Positions 42,456-50,982 of a stretch of DNA of 64,000 bases are shown in pieces. A model generated the notes under the pieces. It was not told the DNA's origin. It did not search any database and saw nothing but the letters and a program-made list of their open reading frames with translations. Origin of the DNA: Agrobacterium rosae (GTDB lineage: Bacteria; Pseudomonadota; Alphaproteobacteria; Rhizobiales; Rhizobiaceae). How positions within the stretch are numbered: position 1 is the first letter of the stretch; each line of letters opens with the position of its first letter. The translations under genes were made by a program, and so were the position numbers. Location of the stretch: NCBI RefSeq assembly GCF_002915175.1, contig NZ_NXEJ01000006.1, positions 318,626 through 382,625 on the forward strand, in the 5' to 3' direction.

Positions 42456-43374
42456 GAAAACACCGGTTCGCAAGGAGCCGGGGTTCGTTTCCGTGGCCGC
42501 TCTCGCCATCGGAAACCAGCTTCTGCGTCATCCAAAACTCGTCGGCGGCTGCACCGCCTTTCTGGTGGTGTTCGGCTTCGTTGCGGCCAATGCACTGTGG
42601 TATCAGCCCGGCCACCACCCATCGCCTTTCCTGCGCACGCGTGATGAGGAAAACCCCAACGGGATTCCCGGATATCGTCTGGCCTCGGGGTTGGGAGAGC
42701 ACGGCAACGTCACGACGTTCCGCATCGAACGCCAGACCGATACGCCGCAACCCGCTGCGCCGCCTTTGGCTGCCACGCCGCCGGCCGATCCGGTGGCGAG
42801 TGCGATAGCGCAGGCGACGCCGCATCAACCATCCGAAATTGTTGCCGAAATCCAGCGGGAGCTTGCCCGCCGTGGCCTTTACGAAGGTGTGGCGGATGGC
42901 ATGCCCGGCCCCCGCACCACGGCGGCCGTGCTGTTCTTCGAAGAAACCGTCGGCATGGAACAGACCGGCGAGCCCACCAGCCGCATTCTTTCGGCCCTGA
43001 AAATAGACAGCGCCACCACAGTTGCGGCCATTCCCAAAGCCCTGCCGAAGGACCGCCCAGCTGCTGCCAATTCCGGTGGCGTGGCGATCGATCCCGTAGC
43101 GGCTGCTATTCGCAACGCCGAGAGCAATCCGCCCAAGGCGCAGCCGGTGTCGCTAACATCAGGCCCATCGGCCAAGCCTGCCGGAAAGGATCTCGTCGCC
43201 AAGATCCAGCAGGGTCTCGTCAACATCGCCTATGCCTCCGTGAAGGTGGACGGCGTGCCGGGCGAACAGACCCGCACCGCCATCCGCAACTTCGAGAAGC
43301 ACTACCGCCTGCCGGAAACCGGCGAGCCGAACGAGGCCGTGCTGAAAAAGCTGAAATCCATCGGCGCTTTGTGA
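42427..43374 (+). CDS. Membrane protein with two peptidoglycan-binding-like domains
   Basis: A 315-residue protein with a basic N-terminus, a single hydrophobic segment (LVGGCTAFLVVFGFVAANALWY, about residues 38-59), and two PG_binding_1 modules: IVAEIQRELARRGLYEGVADGMPGPRTTAAVLFFEE (about 137-172) and LVAKIQQGLVNIAYASVKVDGVPGEQTRTAIRNFEKHY (about 254-291). Pro/Ala-rich linkers join them. It is probably anchored in the inner membrane and touches peptidoglycan. AAGGAGG lies 9 nt before the ATG at 42427. It overlaps the kinase gene by 29 bp, so is likely co-expressed. Confidence 0.85.
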   Translation: MAAPKRKSPRKTPVRKEPGFVSVAALAIGNQLLRHPKLVGGCTAFLVVFGFVAANALWYQPGHHPSPFLRTRDEENPNGIPGYRLASGLGEHGNVTTFRIERQTDTPQPAAPPLAATPPADPVASAIAQATPHQPSEIVAEIQRELARRGLYEGVADGMPGPRTTAAVLFFEETVGMEQTGEPTSRILSALKIDSATTVAAIPKALPKDRPAAANSGGVAIDPVAAAIRNAESNPPKAQPVSLTSGPSAKPAGKDLVAKIQQGLVNIAYASVKVDGVPGEQTRTAIRNFEKHYRLPETGEPNEAVLKKLKSIGAL

Positions 43375-43387
43375 TAGCTAATCGGAT

Positions 43388-43732
43388 ATGCGTCTTAAAT
43401 CCGAGATTTTCGTTTCCGCCCTTGTCCGTCGCGTGTTTTCCGCAGGCGATTTCGCCGCCATCGAGCGCAAAGGCGCGGATGCGGCAGGAGCGATTTTCAT
43501 CCGTCAACGCCTTCGCACCGGTCTGGAAAACCTCTATGGCCCAGCGCCTCAGAGCTTTTCCGATGATGAAGAGGAGAGGGCCGAACGTCGTTTCGAGCTA
43601 CGCCTGACGAATGCCGAAGGGCCTGCAGTCGAGGCGTTGCTGGAGAAGGAACGCCGCTTCGACAGTGATTTGTGGGTGGTGGAGCTGGAGACGGAGACGG
43701 TGGAGGGGTTGTTTACGGTTGTTTTGGCGTGA
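43388..43732 (+). CDS. DUF1491 family protein
   Basis: A 114-residue soluble protein matching DUF1491: MRLKSEIFVSALVRRVFSAGDFAAIERKGADAAGAIFIRQRL followed by ENLYGPAPQSF and a C-terminal acidic FDSDLWVVELETE segment. The family is widespread in alphaproteobacteria with no known role. It starts 13 bp after the peptidoglycan-binding gene, so the three genes from the kinase on may form one operon. A family B palindrome begins 6 bp after its stop. Confidence 0.85.
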   Translation: MRLKSEIFVSALVRRVFSAGDFAAIERKGADAAGAIFIRQRLRTGLENLYGPAPQSFSDDEEERAERRFELRLTNAEGPAVEALLEKERRFDSDLWVVELETETVEGLFTVVLA

Positions 43733-43738
43733 GGCGCC

Positions 43739-43924
43739 GGTGGGTGCGGCCTCACCCCCCTCTGTCCTGCCGGACATCTCCCCCTCAAGGGGGGAGATCG
43801 ACCAGTTGCTCGCTATCGCCCTTCTTGAACGTTGCGAGTGAAGCGTCAGTGGGCCGTCTTGCCGATCTCCCCCCTTGAGGGGGAGATGCCCGGCAGGGCA
43901 GAGGGGGGTGAAGCCACACCCACC
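43739..43924. repeat. Long palindromic element, family B copy 3
   Basis: About 186 bp with arms ggtgggtgcggcctcacccc... and its complement ending ...ggtgaagccacacccacc. The core is ctgtcctgccggacatctcc/ggagatgcccggcagggcag as in copies at 13959 and 18691. It is located between the convergent DUF1491 and cheW genes. Confidence 0.9.
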
Positions 43925-43968
43925 GCCCCACACTTCGACCAAAAAACCCCCAACCCATATCCAACACG

Positions 43969-44454
43969 TCAAGCCGCGTTCGGCGTCTCCCAGCTGTCGG
44001 CTTCTGGGGCGGCAAAGATTGCGTTGAGATCGAGGAAGCAGATCATGACCTTATCGCGCGCGAAAATGCCCTCCGCATAGCCCGTGGTGGCAAGGCCGGC
44101 GGTGGCTGGCACTGGCTGCAGCTCCGACGCTGGCACGGTCAGAATATCCGAAACACGGTCCACCATCATGCCGATTGTCTTGCCCTTGACGCTGGTCACG
44201 ACGATGGCGCTGCGTTCGTTTGCTTCGGCTGCGGGCATTCCCAGCTTGCAGGCCAGATCGATGATCGGGATGACCGTGCCGCGCAGATTCATCACACCCA
44301 CGACTTCCGGAGGCGTGTGCGGCAGAGGCGTAACGGGAGCCCATCCGCGAATTTCTCGAATGGAGGTGGTACGAACGGCAAACTGTTGATCGTTCAGCAT
44401 GAAGGCGATGATTTCAAGCGCGTCATCGGCCCGTTTGACTGGGTTGTGGTCCAT
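43969..44454 (-). CDS. cheW: Chemotaxis coupling protein CheW
   Basis: A 161-residue CheW-domain protein linking chemoreceptors to the CheA kinase. IIAFMLNDQQFAVRTTSIREI starts the first beta barrel, VVGVMNLRGTVIPIIDLACKLGMP is the conserved core motif, and the KTIGMMVDRVSDILTV segment follows. The ATG at 44454 shares one base with the stop of the upstream mcp gene (TGATG), so both are translated from one message. The main che operon is not in this window, so this is an accessory CheW serving the neighbouring receptor. Confidence 0.92.
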   Translation of the reverse strand: MDHNPVKRADDALEIIAFMLNDQQFAVRTTSIREIRGWAPVTPLPHTPPEVVGVMNLRGTVIPIIDLACKLGMPAAEANERSAIVVTSVKGKTIGMMVDRVSDILTVPASELQPVPATAGLATTGYAEGIFARDKVMICFLDLNAIFAAPEADSWETPNAA

Positions 44455-46397
44455 CAAAATTCTTCCCAGTTGCTCTTGGATGTGTCGAGAGCGGCATTGC
44501 CGGAGAAGGCAGCGCTGATCTTACGGCCCAGCGCCCGGGCAGGGGATGCCGATGGCCGATCATGGGATGCAGCGACCCGTGGGTTGGCAGAGGTTGCGGC
44601 ATAACCGTTTTCCGAAAGCTTGAACTGCGCCAGAATCTGGTTGAGGGAGCGAACTTCCTGCGCCAGACCATGGCTTGCAGCGGTGCTTTCTTCCACCATC
44701 GCGGCGTTCTTCTGCGTGTCCTGGTCCATCTGGTTCACAGCCGTGTTGATCTGCTGAAGACCGGATGACTGTTCTTGCGCCGATTCCGCAATCGCCGCGA
44801 CATGGCGGTTGATTTCCTGCACCTCGGTCACGATGGTTTCCAGCGCAACGCCCGTTTCGCCAACCAGCTGCACGCCCTGCTGAACCTGCGTGTTGGAGGT
44901 GGTGATCAACGCCTTGATGTCCTTGGCGGCGTTGGCGGAACGCTGGGCCAGTTCTCGCACTTCCTGGGCAACGACTGCAAAGCCCTTGCCCGCTTCACCA
45001 GCGCGTGCCGCTTCGACACCCGCGTTCAGAGCCAGAAGATTGGTCTGGAACGCAATCTCGTCGATGACGCCGATAATGTTGGAAATCTCGCCGGAGGATT
45101 TTTCGATCTGCTGCATGGCGGAGACGGCTTTGCGCACGACCTCGCCGGATTTCTCGGCACCAAGCTTCGCACGGCTGACCAGCTGGCCAGCGTCCTGCGC
45201 ACGTCGTGTCGCGTCCTTGACGGTGGTGGTGATCTGCTCGAGCGCTGCGGCCGTTTCCTCCACAGCTGCTGCCTGCTGCTCGGTGCGCTTGGCCAGATCG
45301 TCGGCGGCGGACTTGATTTCGTTGGCACCGGAATCGATGCCACGTGCATTCTGTGCCACGCGGTTCAGCGTCGATTGCAGCTGTTCTGCCGTGCGGTTGA
45401 AGTCGCCGCGGACACCATCGAGGGTTTGCGCGAAAGGCTGTTGCAGGCGATGCGTCGTGTCGCCGTCTGCAAGCTTGGAAAGTGCTGAGGCGAGATTGTC
45501 CACGGCGAACTGCACTTCTGCTGCCTCTTTTGTCTTTTGCGCCTCATGCGCGATGCGGTCCTTCTCGGAAGACGAGCGGTTGGCTTCCGTCTCTTGCTCC
45601 AGGCGAATGCGCGCGATGGCGTTTTCACGGAAGGCCTGCACGGCAGCGGCCATCTGGCCCACTTCATCCTTGCGGTCCATTCCGTCGATTTCGGCCTTCG
45701 TTTCCCCTGCGGCCAGTGAAGCCATCCGCTCGCGAAGGCGGGCGATCGGCGCTGTAATGCCCTGGATCGAGATATAAAGACCAAGACCAACCAGGAGAGC
45801 GGAGATGAGGATGATGCCGATCAGGCCGGTGAGAATGGTTTCGTTGGTGTTGACAGTCAGCTGATCGTTGCCTTCGTTCATCGACTTGATCAGCTGCTCC
45901 GTACCGGCGCTGATTTTCGGTGAGAGTTCAATGACCTTGGTCACCACATCCATGGCTGTCTGCTGGGCCTGCGCCTGCTGTCCGGCCTGGGCAAGGGCGA
46001 CTGTTTTGTTGATGCCCGTTTCAATTTCGGTGAAACCCTCAAGAATGTCGCGCGCGCCCGCAGTTCGCTCAGGAACCAACTGAATGATCTGCGTCTGGCG
46101 TTCGTCGGCCTGCTTCAAATTCGACGTGAAGGTCTTGAGAGCATCCGCGAAGGCGGGGCTTGATGGATCGGCCAGCGACGCACGAAGCGCCTGCATGCCC
46201 AAGCCGTTCAAATTTCCGCTCGTGCGGGCATTCAGCACCGCTGCGTAGGCGGTCTTGCTGATGAAGTCGCCATATTGGCCGTCCGTGTTCTTATACTGCA
46301 CGCTGACATAGGCCAGTCCGGCCACCGACGCTGCGCTCATCAATGCAATAACCGAAATGACTTTGGTCTTTATTTTCGTATTCGTCAGAAATGACAT
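44454..46397 (-). CDS. Methyl-accepting chemotaxis protein with C-terminal NWEEF tether
   Basis: A 647-residue transmembrane chemoreceptor. TM1 (about 10-30), a helical periplasmic sensor domain (31-190), TM2 (TGLIGIILISALLVGLGLYI, near 192-211), HAMP (212-265), then a signalling coiled coil with the hairpin tip IDEIAFQTNLLALNAGVEAARAGEAGKGFAVVAQEVR. The last five residues NWEEF match the CheR/CheB-docking pentapeptide of high-abundance receptors (NWETF type), after a flexible linker. The start at 46397 follows GAGGAA. The ligand is unknown; cheW is coupled downstream. Confidence 0.93.
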   Translation of the reverse strand: MSFLTNTKIKTKVISVIALMSAASVAGLAYVSVQYKNTDGQYGDFISKTAYAAVLNARTSGNLNGLGMQALRASLADPSSPAFADALKTFTSNLKQADERQTQIIQLVPERTAGARDILEGFTEIETGINKTVALAQAGQQAQAQQTAMDVVTKVIELSPKISAGTEQLIKSMNEGNDQLTVNTNETILTGLIGIILISALLVGLGLYISIQGITAPIARLRERMASLAAGETKAEIDGMDRKDEVGQMAAAVQAFRENAIARIRLEQETEANRSSSEKDRIAHEAQKTKEAAEVQFAVDNLASALSKLADGDTTHRLQQPFAQTLDGVRGDFNRTAEQLQSTLNRVAQNARGIDSGANEIKSAADDLAKRTEQQAAAVEETAAALEQITTTVKDATRRAQDAGQLVSRAKLGAEKSGEVVRKAVSAMQQIEKSSGEISNIIGVIDEIAFQTNLLALNAGVEAARAGEAGKGFAVVAQEVRELAQRSANAAKDIKALITTSNTQVQQGVQLVGETGVALETIVTEVQEINRHVAAIAESAQEQSSGLQQINTAVNQMDQDTQKNAAMVEESTAASHGLAQEVRSLNQILAQFKLSENGYAATSANPRVAASHDRPSASPARALGRKISAAFSGNAALDTSKSNWEEF

Positions 46398-46782
46398 GGA
46401 TTCCTCGAGACGGTGACTGAAGAGCGCGCATGAGTGGCACTCGAATGCAGATTGAAACATCGCGCGTAGCCATCCCCTTCATCGGGGCAGCAAGCAGTCA
46501 CTGCGACACAGCCTTAAGTAGGCTGCGCTCCTCCGCTTGGTCTACTGATTCCATTCAAGAATGGAGTTTGCGGGGCGATCCTTCGACACTTAATCTAAAG
46601 ATATGATTACTTGCCGACGAGAATAACTTCCGTAACGTAAGTTTGTCGAAATAATTGATTATTCTCGCTTAAAACGAGACAATGCGCTGGTGCATATTCC
46701 ACGCTCAGTTGAGTTGATAGTATGCAAAAAGCGCTGACGGTTCGCCGACAGCGCTTTCATCACACATACAACTTTTACGGTT
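46398..46782. other. Intergenic region between DUF2336 and mcp
   Basis: 385 bp holding the presumed mcp promoter and no gene. Visible structures are a perfect dyad TCCATTC-AA-GAATGGA (46550-46565), a small hairpin CAGCC/GGCTG (46509-46525), and at the right end the terminator of the DUF2336 gene. Confidence 0.5.
46728..46757 (-). terminator. Intrinsic terminator of the DUF2336 gene
   Basis: The stem AAAGCGCTG/CAGCGCTTT (46728-46736 and 46749-46757) is followed on the minus strand by TTTTTGC. It lies 26 bp past the stop. Confidence 0.8.
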
Positions 46783-47691
46783 TTACCGTCTGACGACGAG
46801 CTTCTGAACGGGAGCAGGTTGCTCGCTGGGTGTGCTGTCGGCGCGGGCAGGATCGGCGGTGTAGCGATCGGCACGACGCCAGCTTTCAATGCGCTCTTCG
46901 CATTGCGCCGGGTCAAGATTTTCCAGTATGGTTTCGGCCAGCGTCATCTCGCCATCCTGCACTTTCAGATGCGGGTAGAAGCATTCCAGCACGAAGGCGG
47001 CATCGGCGAAGTCCATGCCAAGGCCGGTCATGGTGGTTGCCAGCTGCTGGCCGGAGATATCCAGCATCACCCGCTCCGAGAGCCAGTGGGTTGCGGAAAG
47101 AGAATCCGAAAGCGCCATCGAAAACTGCCGGGCATTGCGCTCGCGTGCAAAGCGCACGAGAAGCGCTTCCTGCACATCCGTCAGGCGGCGCACGCCCAGG
47201 GTGTCGCTGACCGGGCGTTGCAGTTGCCGTGCCATGGTGCGCAGCTGACGGCGCAAATCCTCTTCGCGTTCGGCAATCGTCCGTTCCATGGACTGTGCGA
47301 TGTCGGCTGTCGCGGTCTGGTTTTCACGTTTTGGAGCCTGGCGCGCATGACGCAGCCCGACCAGCGCATCGATGACGGTGGGTGAAAGATCTTCTCGGCG
47401 AACGATGGTGCGCGCATGCGCCCCGCCTTGCGTGCGGGCAATGGCAATCAGCGTATCGTCATCAAGGCATTTGGACGAGACGAGGAACGGCGCGGACAAC
47501 CCGATGGGCTGGCTTGCAATGAAAAAAGCGACCGCTGAGGGTATGTTGGGGTTTTGCGACAATGCCGCAACCGCTTCCCTCTTCGCTTCTGCGGTAGAGG
47601 CGGAAAACAGTGGCATGAACAGCTCCGCGAATTGACGAAGCTCGGATTTGGACGGATGAGACAGCCCTTCGAAACTCGATACGGTGGCCAT
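46783..47691 (-). CDS. DUF2336 domain protein
   Basis: A 302-residue soluble, mostly helical protein. The first half fits DUF2336 (ELRQFAELFMPLFSASTAEAKREAVAALSQNPNIPSAVAFFIASQPIGLSAPFLVSS). HEAT-like helical pairs continue through the middle, followed by an alpha-helical region with ARERNARQFSMALSDSLSATHWLSERVMLDI. The C-terminus is a disordered, Pro-rich tail. The family is alphaproteobacterial and of unknown function. The ATG at 47691 lacks a strong Shine-Dalgarno, so the start could differ slightly. Confidence 0.75.
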   Translation of the reverse strand: MATVSSFEGLSHPSKSELRQFAELFMPLFSASTAEAKREAVAALSQNPNIPSAVAFFIASQPIGLSAPFLVSSKCLDDDTLIAIARTQGGAHARTIVRREDLSPTVIDALVGLRHARQAPKRENQTATADIAQSMERTIAEREEDLRRQLRTMARQLQRPVSDTLGVRRLTDVQEALLVRFARERNARQFSMALSDSLSATHWLSERVMLDISGQQLATTMTGLGMDFADAAFVLECFYPHLKVQDGEMTLAETILENLDPAQCEERIESWRRADRYTADPARADSTPSEQPAPVQKLVVRR

Positions 47692-48469
47692 AAGCACAAC
47701 GTCTTTCTTCCTATCGGCGCTTGGCCTTTCTAGTTCTCGAAACCGGTCGGTCAACGCAATACCCAATGTGACGCAAAACAAAACGATCCGTTCAAGTTAT
47801 AACAAACGTGTTGACGCCCTGTTAACCAGCACCAACGCAAAGCGGTTTTTTGCCGCTATGCACAGCAAATTTTTAAGACACTCAATTGGGTTGGGGAGAG
47901 GGGGAGACGCTGAAACGCGTCGAGCGTTGCCGGAGGCTAGCCGGGACTCGCCCGCCTTGCCGATGACATGGAAAGACGAGCCCCTGACCGCCATCATGGC
48001 GGCTATCTGCCTTAGACCTCACGCAAACGAGGCTCGTCAAATGCGTCCCGACAAAAAATTAACCAGCAATTTCCTGCATTTGGCAATTTGGTTATAAAAT
48101 ACAACGGCTTTCCATTTTGTGACGTTTTTACGTTCACAGAAGTGTGACGTCAGGCTTTATGACGTGTTTCTGCAATGCAGTAAATTTTAATGGTATATGT
48201 GTCGATGTGAGAACATTAGTATTAACGAATGATTAACCTATACATGTTTGTAATGGCATAGGCAGCCTGCAGATTCGGTGCTAGATTTCGAATTTGAAAT
48301 TTAGCTTATACTGCAGCAAGCGATGTGCTTGCAGCGGCCTCTCGTCTCCCATGCCAGTCTGTGGACTGGAAATGCACAATGTTGTGGTGATGGCATTCCC
48401 GCGCGTGTCCAACGCATCCGCGCGCTTTATTCAACAACCAAGCGTCATGCCCCCTGAGAGGAGAAGACT
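47692..48469. other. 778-bp intergenic region
   Basis: No convincing gene: the open frame across 47684-48097 has non-biological composition and no ribosome site. The region is A/T-rich from about 48050. Three direct TGACGT hexamers at 48120, 48145 and 48160 form a compact cluster upstream of the small gene at 48470. Confidence 0.5.
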
Positions 48470-48679
48470 ATGACGGAAGTTATTTCGTTTTATGCGGCAT
48501 CCCGCCGCCTCAGCAGACCGACAAATGCGCAGGTGCCTGCAAGCGGTCCGGCGCAACTTCTATTTTTCACCGGTGTCCGTTACGAGCGGCCCGTCGTTGA
48601 CATCCAGATGGAAGCGCAGAAAAAGCCCCGCAAGCGCAAGACATCAGTCATCACTGCTGACGCCGCTGTCGGTTCCTGA
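48470..48679 (+). CDS. Small hypothetical protein
   Basis: A 69-residue basic, soluble protein beginning MTEVISFYAASRRLSRPTNA, with a Lys/Arg-rich stretch (AQKKPRKRKTSV) near the C-terminus. GAGAGGAGAAG lies immediately upstream of the ATG, a strong translation signal that supports a real gene. No family recognised. It is preceded by a long A/T-rich region with repeated TGACGT hexamers. Confidence 0.6.
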   Translation: MTEVISFYAASRRLSRPTNAQVPASGPAQLLFFTGVRYERPVVDIQMEAQKKPRKRKTSVITADAAVGS

Positions 48680-48700
48680 ATTCGCTGAAAAGGCTGTGGT

Positions 48701-49249
48701 TCAAGACCAGGGCGTCTGGTCGCACTTTGCCTCGCTCAGAAATCTCGTTGCCTCTTCCACGAAGCTTGGCTGCGGCACCATGGTTCGCAATACGGCGTAA
48801 CCCTTGTTCTGCCCCGCTTCCACCAGAATGGATTTCGACAGTTCTGTCGGCTGCGCCTTACGAATGGCCGCAAGCTGAACCTGATTGGCCACCAGAATAT
48901 CCAGCTCTCCGCCCGCCGACGTGCGATCGTTCATGCTGAAGATTTCATTGGACGCGCTGTCGAAAATCGACACCGACCAGAAGGGGACAACCCCGAAGGC
49001 CGCCAGCCGCGCCGGTTTCTCACTCACATCGAAAGTGCAGACTGCCACCCGCATGAAGGGATCGCCGCTGCCAAGCTCGGTTTTTTCGCGGCTGTCATCC
49101 AGCAGATGGAAGGCATTGGCAGCGCCCTCTGCCACCGCGCGCGTATAGGCATCGCGGTTGGAAAAATGCGGTGTCGACAGCAGGATGATCAGATGCAGCA
49201 CGGCGGCACCCACCAGGCCGACGAAGATGGCAAAGATGACCTTAAACAT
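48701..49249 (-). CDS. DUF1254-type membrane-anchored protein
   Basis: A 182-residue protein with an N-terminal membrane anchor (MFKVIFAIFVGLVGAAVLHLIILL). The exported domain (FGVVPFWSVSIFDSASNEIFSMNDRTSAGGELDILVANQVQL) resembles the DUF1254 half of DUF1254/DUF1214 proteins. It overlaps the upstream DUF1214 gene by 8 bp, so the two halves, fused in many bacteria, are separate but co-translated here. Function unknown. Confidence 0.72.
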   Translation of the reverse strand: MFKVIFAIFVGLVGAAVLHLIILLSTPHFSNRDAYTRAVAEGAANAFHLLDDSREKTELGSGDPFMRVAVCTFDVSEKPARLAAFGVVPFWSVSIFDSASNEIFSMNDRTSAGGELDILVANQVQLAAIRKAQPTELSKSILVEAGQNKGYAVLRTMVPQPSFVEEATRFLSEAKCDQTPWS

Positions 49250-49829
49250 TGCCGCACCCTGTTTTCTGGATGTCCGGCATCTTGATGTCGATCAGCCCCG
49301 TACTCCCTGCCACCGGCGTGTCCAGAAGAGTCAACACAAGCTTGAAATTGCCCCCTTGCGGCACAGCCAGCCAATTATAGGTCTGGGCGGTCGCAGCAAC
49401 GGAAACATCCATGCCGCCACCCTGACCATGCAGCAGCGTGCGGGAATTCAGCGCAATGGGACGACCCGAGCCATCATCCAGTAGGTTGCCCTGCTGGTCG
49501 GCGGCATAAAGCGTCCAGAAGCGGGAAGGGGGAAGGGTGCCGGTCAATCTGTAACGGCATACGCCGGTCAGACGCTGCCCGCTGCTGTCGGCAGCGGCGG
49601 TAAAGCTTAAGCCTTCGGCCGTTCCATAGAGCAGCTTGCCCGCATCCGCCCGGTGCGATTTCGCATAGGGATCGGCCTCTATCGTCTGGGCTTCGGGAAA
49701 AGCATCCCATGCGCCGATCTTGATCGAGCCGAAACCATCGGTCGCTTCAAGGGCCGCAAGTGTGGATAATATTCCGCCGCCAAAGGCGATGATGAGCGAA
49801 ATTGCAACAAGAAATGGAACTCGAAACAC
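49242..49829 (-). CDS. DUF1214 domain protein, exported
   Basis: A 195-residue protein with an N-terminal signal or anchor (FLVAISLIIAFGGGILSTLAAL). The DUF1214 core is YRLTGTLPPSRFWTLYAADQQGNLL (the usual W-S-x-T-x-Y-D pattern) followed by a region ending NWLAVPQGGNFKLVLTLLDTPV (compare the family's NWLPAP motif). Two cysteines (GVCRYR, TGCGNV) could form a disulfide in the periplasm. It is the first of a two-gene unit with the DUF1254-type protein. Confidence 0.78.
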   Translation of the reverse strand: MFRVPFLVAISLIIAFGGGILSTLAALEATDGFGSIKIGAWDAFPEAQTIEADPYAKSHRADAGKLLYGTAEGLSFTAAADSSGQRLTGVCRYRLTGTLPPSRFWTLYAADQQGNLLDDGSGRPIALNSRTLLHGQGGGMDVSVAATAQTYNWLAVPQGGNFKLVLTLLDTPVAGSTGLIDIKMPDIQKTGCGNV

Positions 49830-49996
49830 GCTGTTTTCCCGTTTTGGAACAGGTGAGGGTTAGCACTGATTTCGTTTGGGGGAAATGGGCAGAACGATGC
49901 CGAAGCGGGCTTTCCATAAATCTCCACGCTTGTTGCTGAGGATGTGCTAATTTGGCGCCTGGAACAGTCTAAAACCGGTTCGCAGAGGACGCCCAC

Positions 49997-50395
49997 ATGG
50001 CCTTCGATGACGATGTTGCTTCGCAACAGAACGCGTCCCGTCTGATCGATAAACGGATAGTCGAATTGGATGACTGGCGTGGGTCTATGCTCGCCCGGCT
50101 GCGCGGCATCATCACACATGCCGACCCTGATGTCACCGAGGAATGGAAGTGGCGCGGCGTACCGGTCTGGTCGCATCATGGCATTATCTGCACCGGCGAA
50201 ACCTATAAGGCCGTCGTCAAGATGACCTTCGCCCACGGTGCGTCGCTGAGCGATCCCGCCCACCTGTTCAATGCCAGCCTTGACGGTAACACCCGCCGCG
50301 CCATCGATATTCACGAGGGTGAGGAGATCGATGCGGAGGCGTTGAAGGCACTGGTTCTGGAGGCGATAACGCGAAACACCTCTGCCGCCCGTTAA
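49997..50395 (+). CDS. DUF1801 family protein
   Basis: A 132-residue soluble protein. MLARLRGIITHADPDVTEEWKWRGVPVWSHHGIICTGETYKAVVKMTFAHGASL is the DUF1801 (YdhG-like) core, with a second-half helix DAEALKALVLEAITRN. The family's function is not known. It starts at 49997 and is followed after 16 bp by the convergent end of an Rrf2 gene. Confidence 0.85.
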   Translation: MAFDDDVASQQNASRLIDKRIVELDDWRGSMLARLRGIITHADPDVTEEWKWRGVPVWSHHGIICTGETYKAVVKMTFAHGASLSDPAHLFNASLDGNTRRAIDIHEGEEIDAEALKALVLEAITRNTSAAR

Positions 50396-50411
50396 TGCTG
50401 GGTGGTCTGAA

Positions 50412-50852
50412 TCAATCCGGCTTAGCGTCAAGGGCAGTGCGGGCGATGTCCGAAAGTCGGGCATTCTGAAACGCCTTTGCCAGCACCAGCTCAGCCCCTT
50501 GAAATGCTTCCACCAGCCGCGCATTCGTCGCTTTTTCCACCGGGCAGGATGGGTGGTCGCTGGAAAGCGGGGCCTCGAGAATGGTCTCGCCCTGAAGCGC
50601 CCGTTGAACATCGAGGATTGTCAGCTCTTCAAGAGGTTTTGCAAGAGACCAGCCGCCGCCGCGACCACCTTCAGAGACGACGATGCCGTATCGACGCAAC
50701 TCGCCCATGGTTCGCCGCACCACGACGGCATTGGTGTTCAACATCTGCGCAATGCGCTCAGATGTTTCCCGCCCGCCCAGAAGCCCCATGTGAACGAGGA
50801 CGTGCACCATGCGCGCCAGTCGGCCATCCCTACTCAATGCTGACATCTCCAT
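50412..50852 (-). CDS. Rrf2 family transcriptional regulator (second copy)
   Basis: A 146-residue Rrf2-type regulator (LARMVHVLVHMGLLGGRETSERIAQML and the recognition helix AVVVRRTMGELRRYGIVVSEGGRGGGWSLAK). It has only one cysteine (HPSCPVEKA), so an Fe-S cluster of the IscR type is unlikely. Closely related to the regulator at 11060-11473. It is divergent from an epoxide-hydrolase-like gene, with a perfect palindrome 6 bp upstream of its own start. Start taken at 50852; an ATG two codons later is also possible. Confidence 0.87.
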   Translation of the reverse strand: MEMSALSRDGRLARMVHVLVHMGLLGGRETSERIAQMLNTNAVVVRRTMGELRRYGIVVSEGGRGGGWSLAKPLEELTILDVQRALQGETILEAPLSSDHPSCPVEKATNARLVEAFQGAELVLAKAFQNARLSDIARTALDAKPD

Positions 50853-50857
50853 AAATC

Positions 50858-50909
50858 GTAACAATATTTGTTACAGTATCTTGATCCTGCTTATTCTGTA
50901 ACATATCTT
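50858..50909. promoter_or_regulatory. Rrf2-type operator and candidate promoter
   Basis: GTAACAA-TAT-TTGTTAC (50858-50874) is a perfect palindrome. A second TGTAACA lies at 50897-50903, and the string TATCTTGAT occurs twice (50877-50885 and 50904-50912). TTGATC (50881-50886) and TATCTT (50904-50909), 17 nt apart, could be the rightward promoter, placing both TGTAACA copies around it. Confidence 0.6.
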
Positions 50910-50982
50910 GATACGCAATGAACGCCAAGCGTCGCATTTGGAAATGGCGCTTTCCTGAAGCATGCCTTTCGAGGAGGTCGAT

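Noticed and set aside
47684-48097. A 137-codon plus-strand frame in an otherwise empty region
   Set aside because: No Shine-Dalgarno, overlaps the start of the DUF2336 gene on the other strand, and has low-complexity, non-conserved-looking composition.
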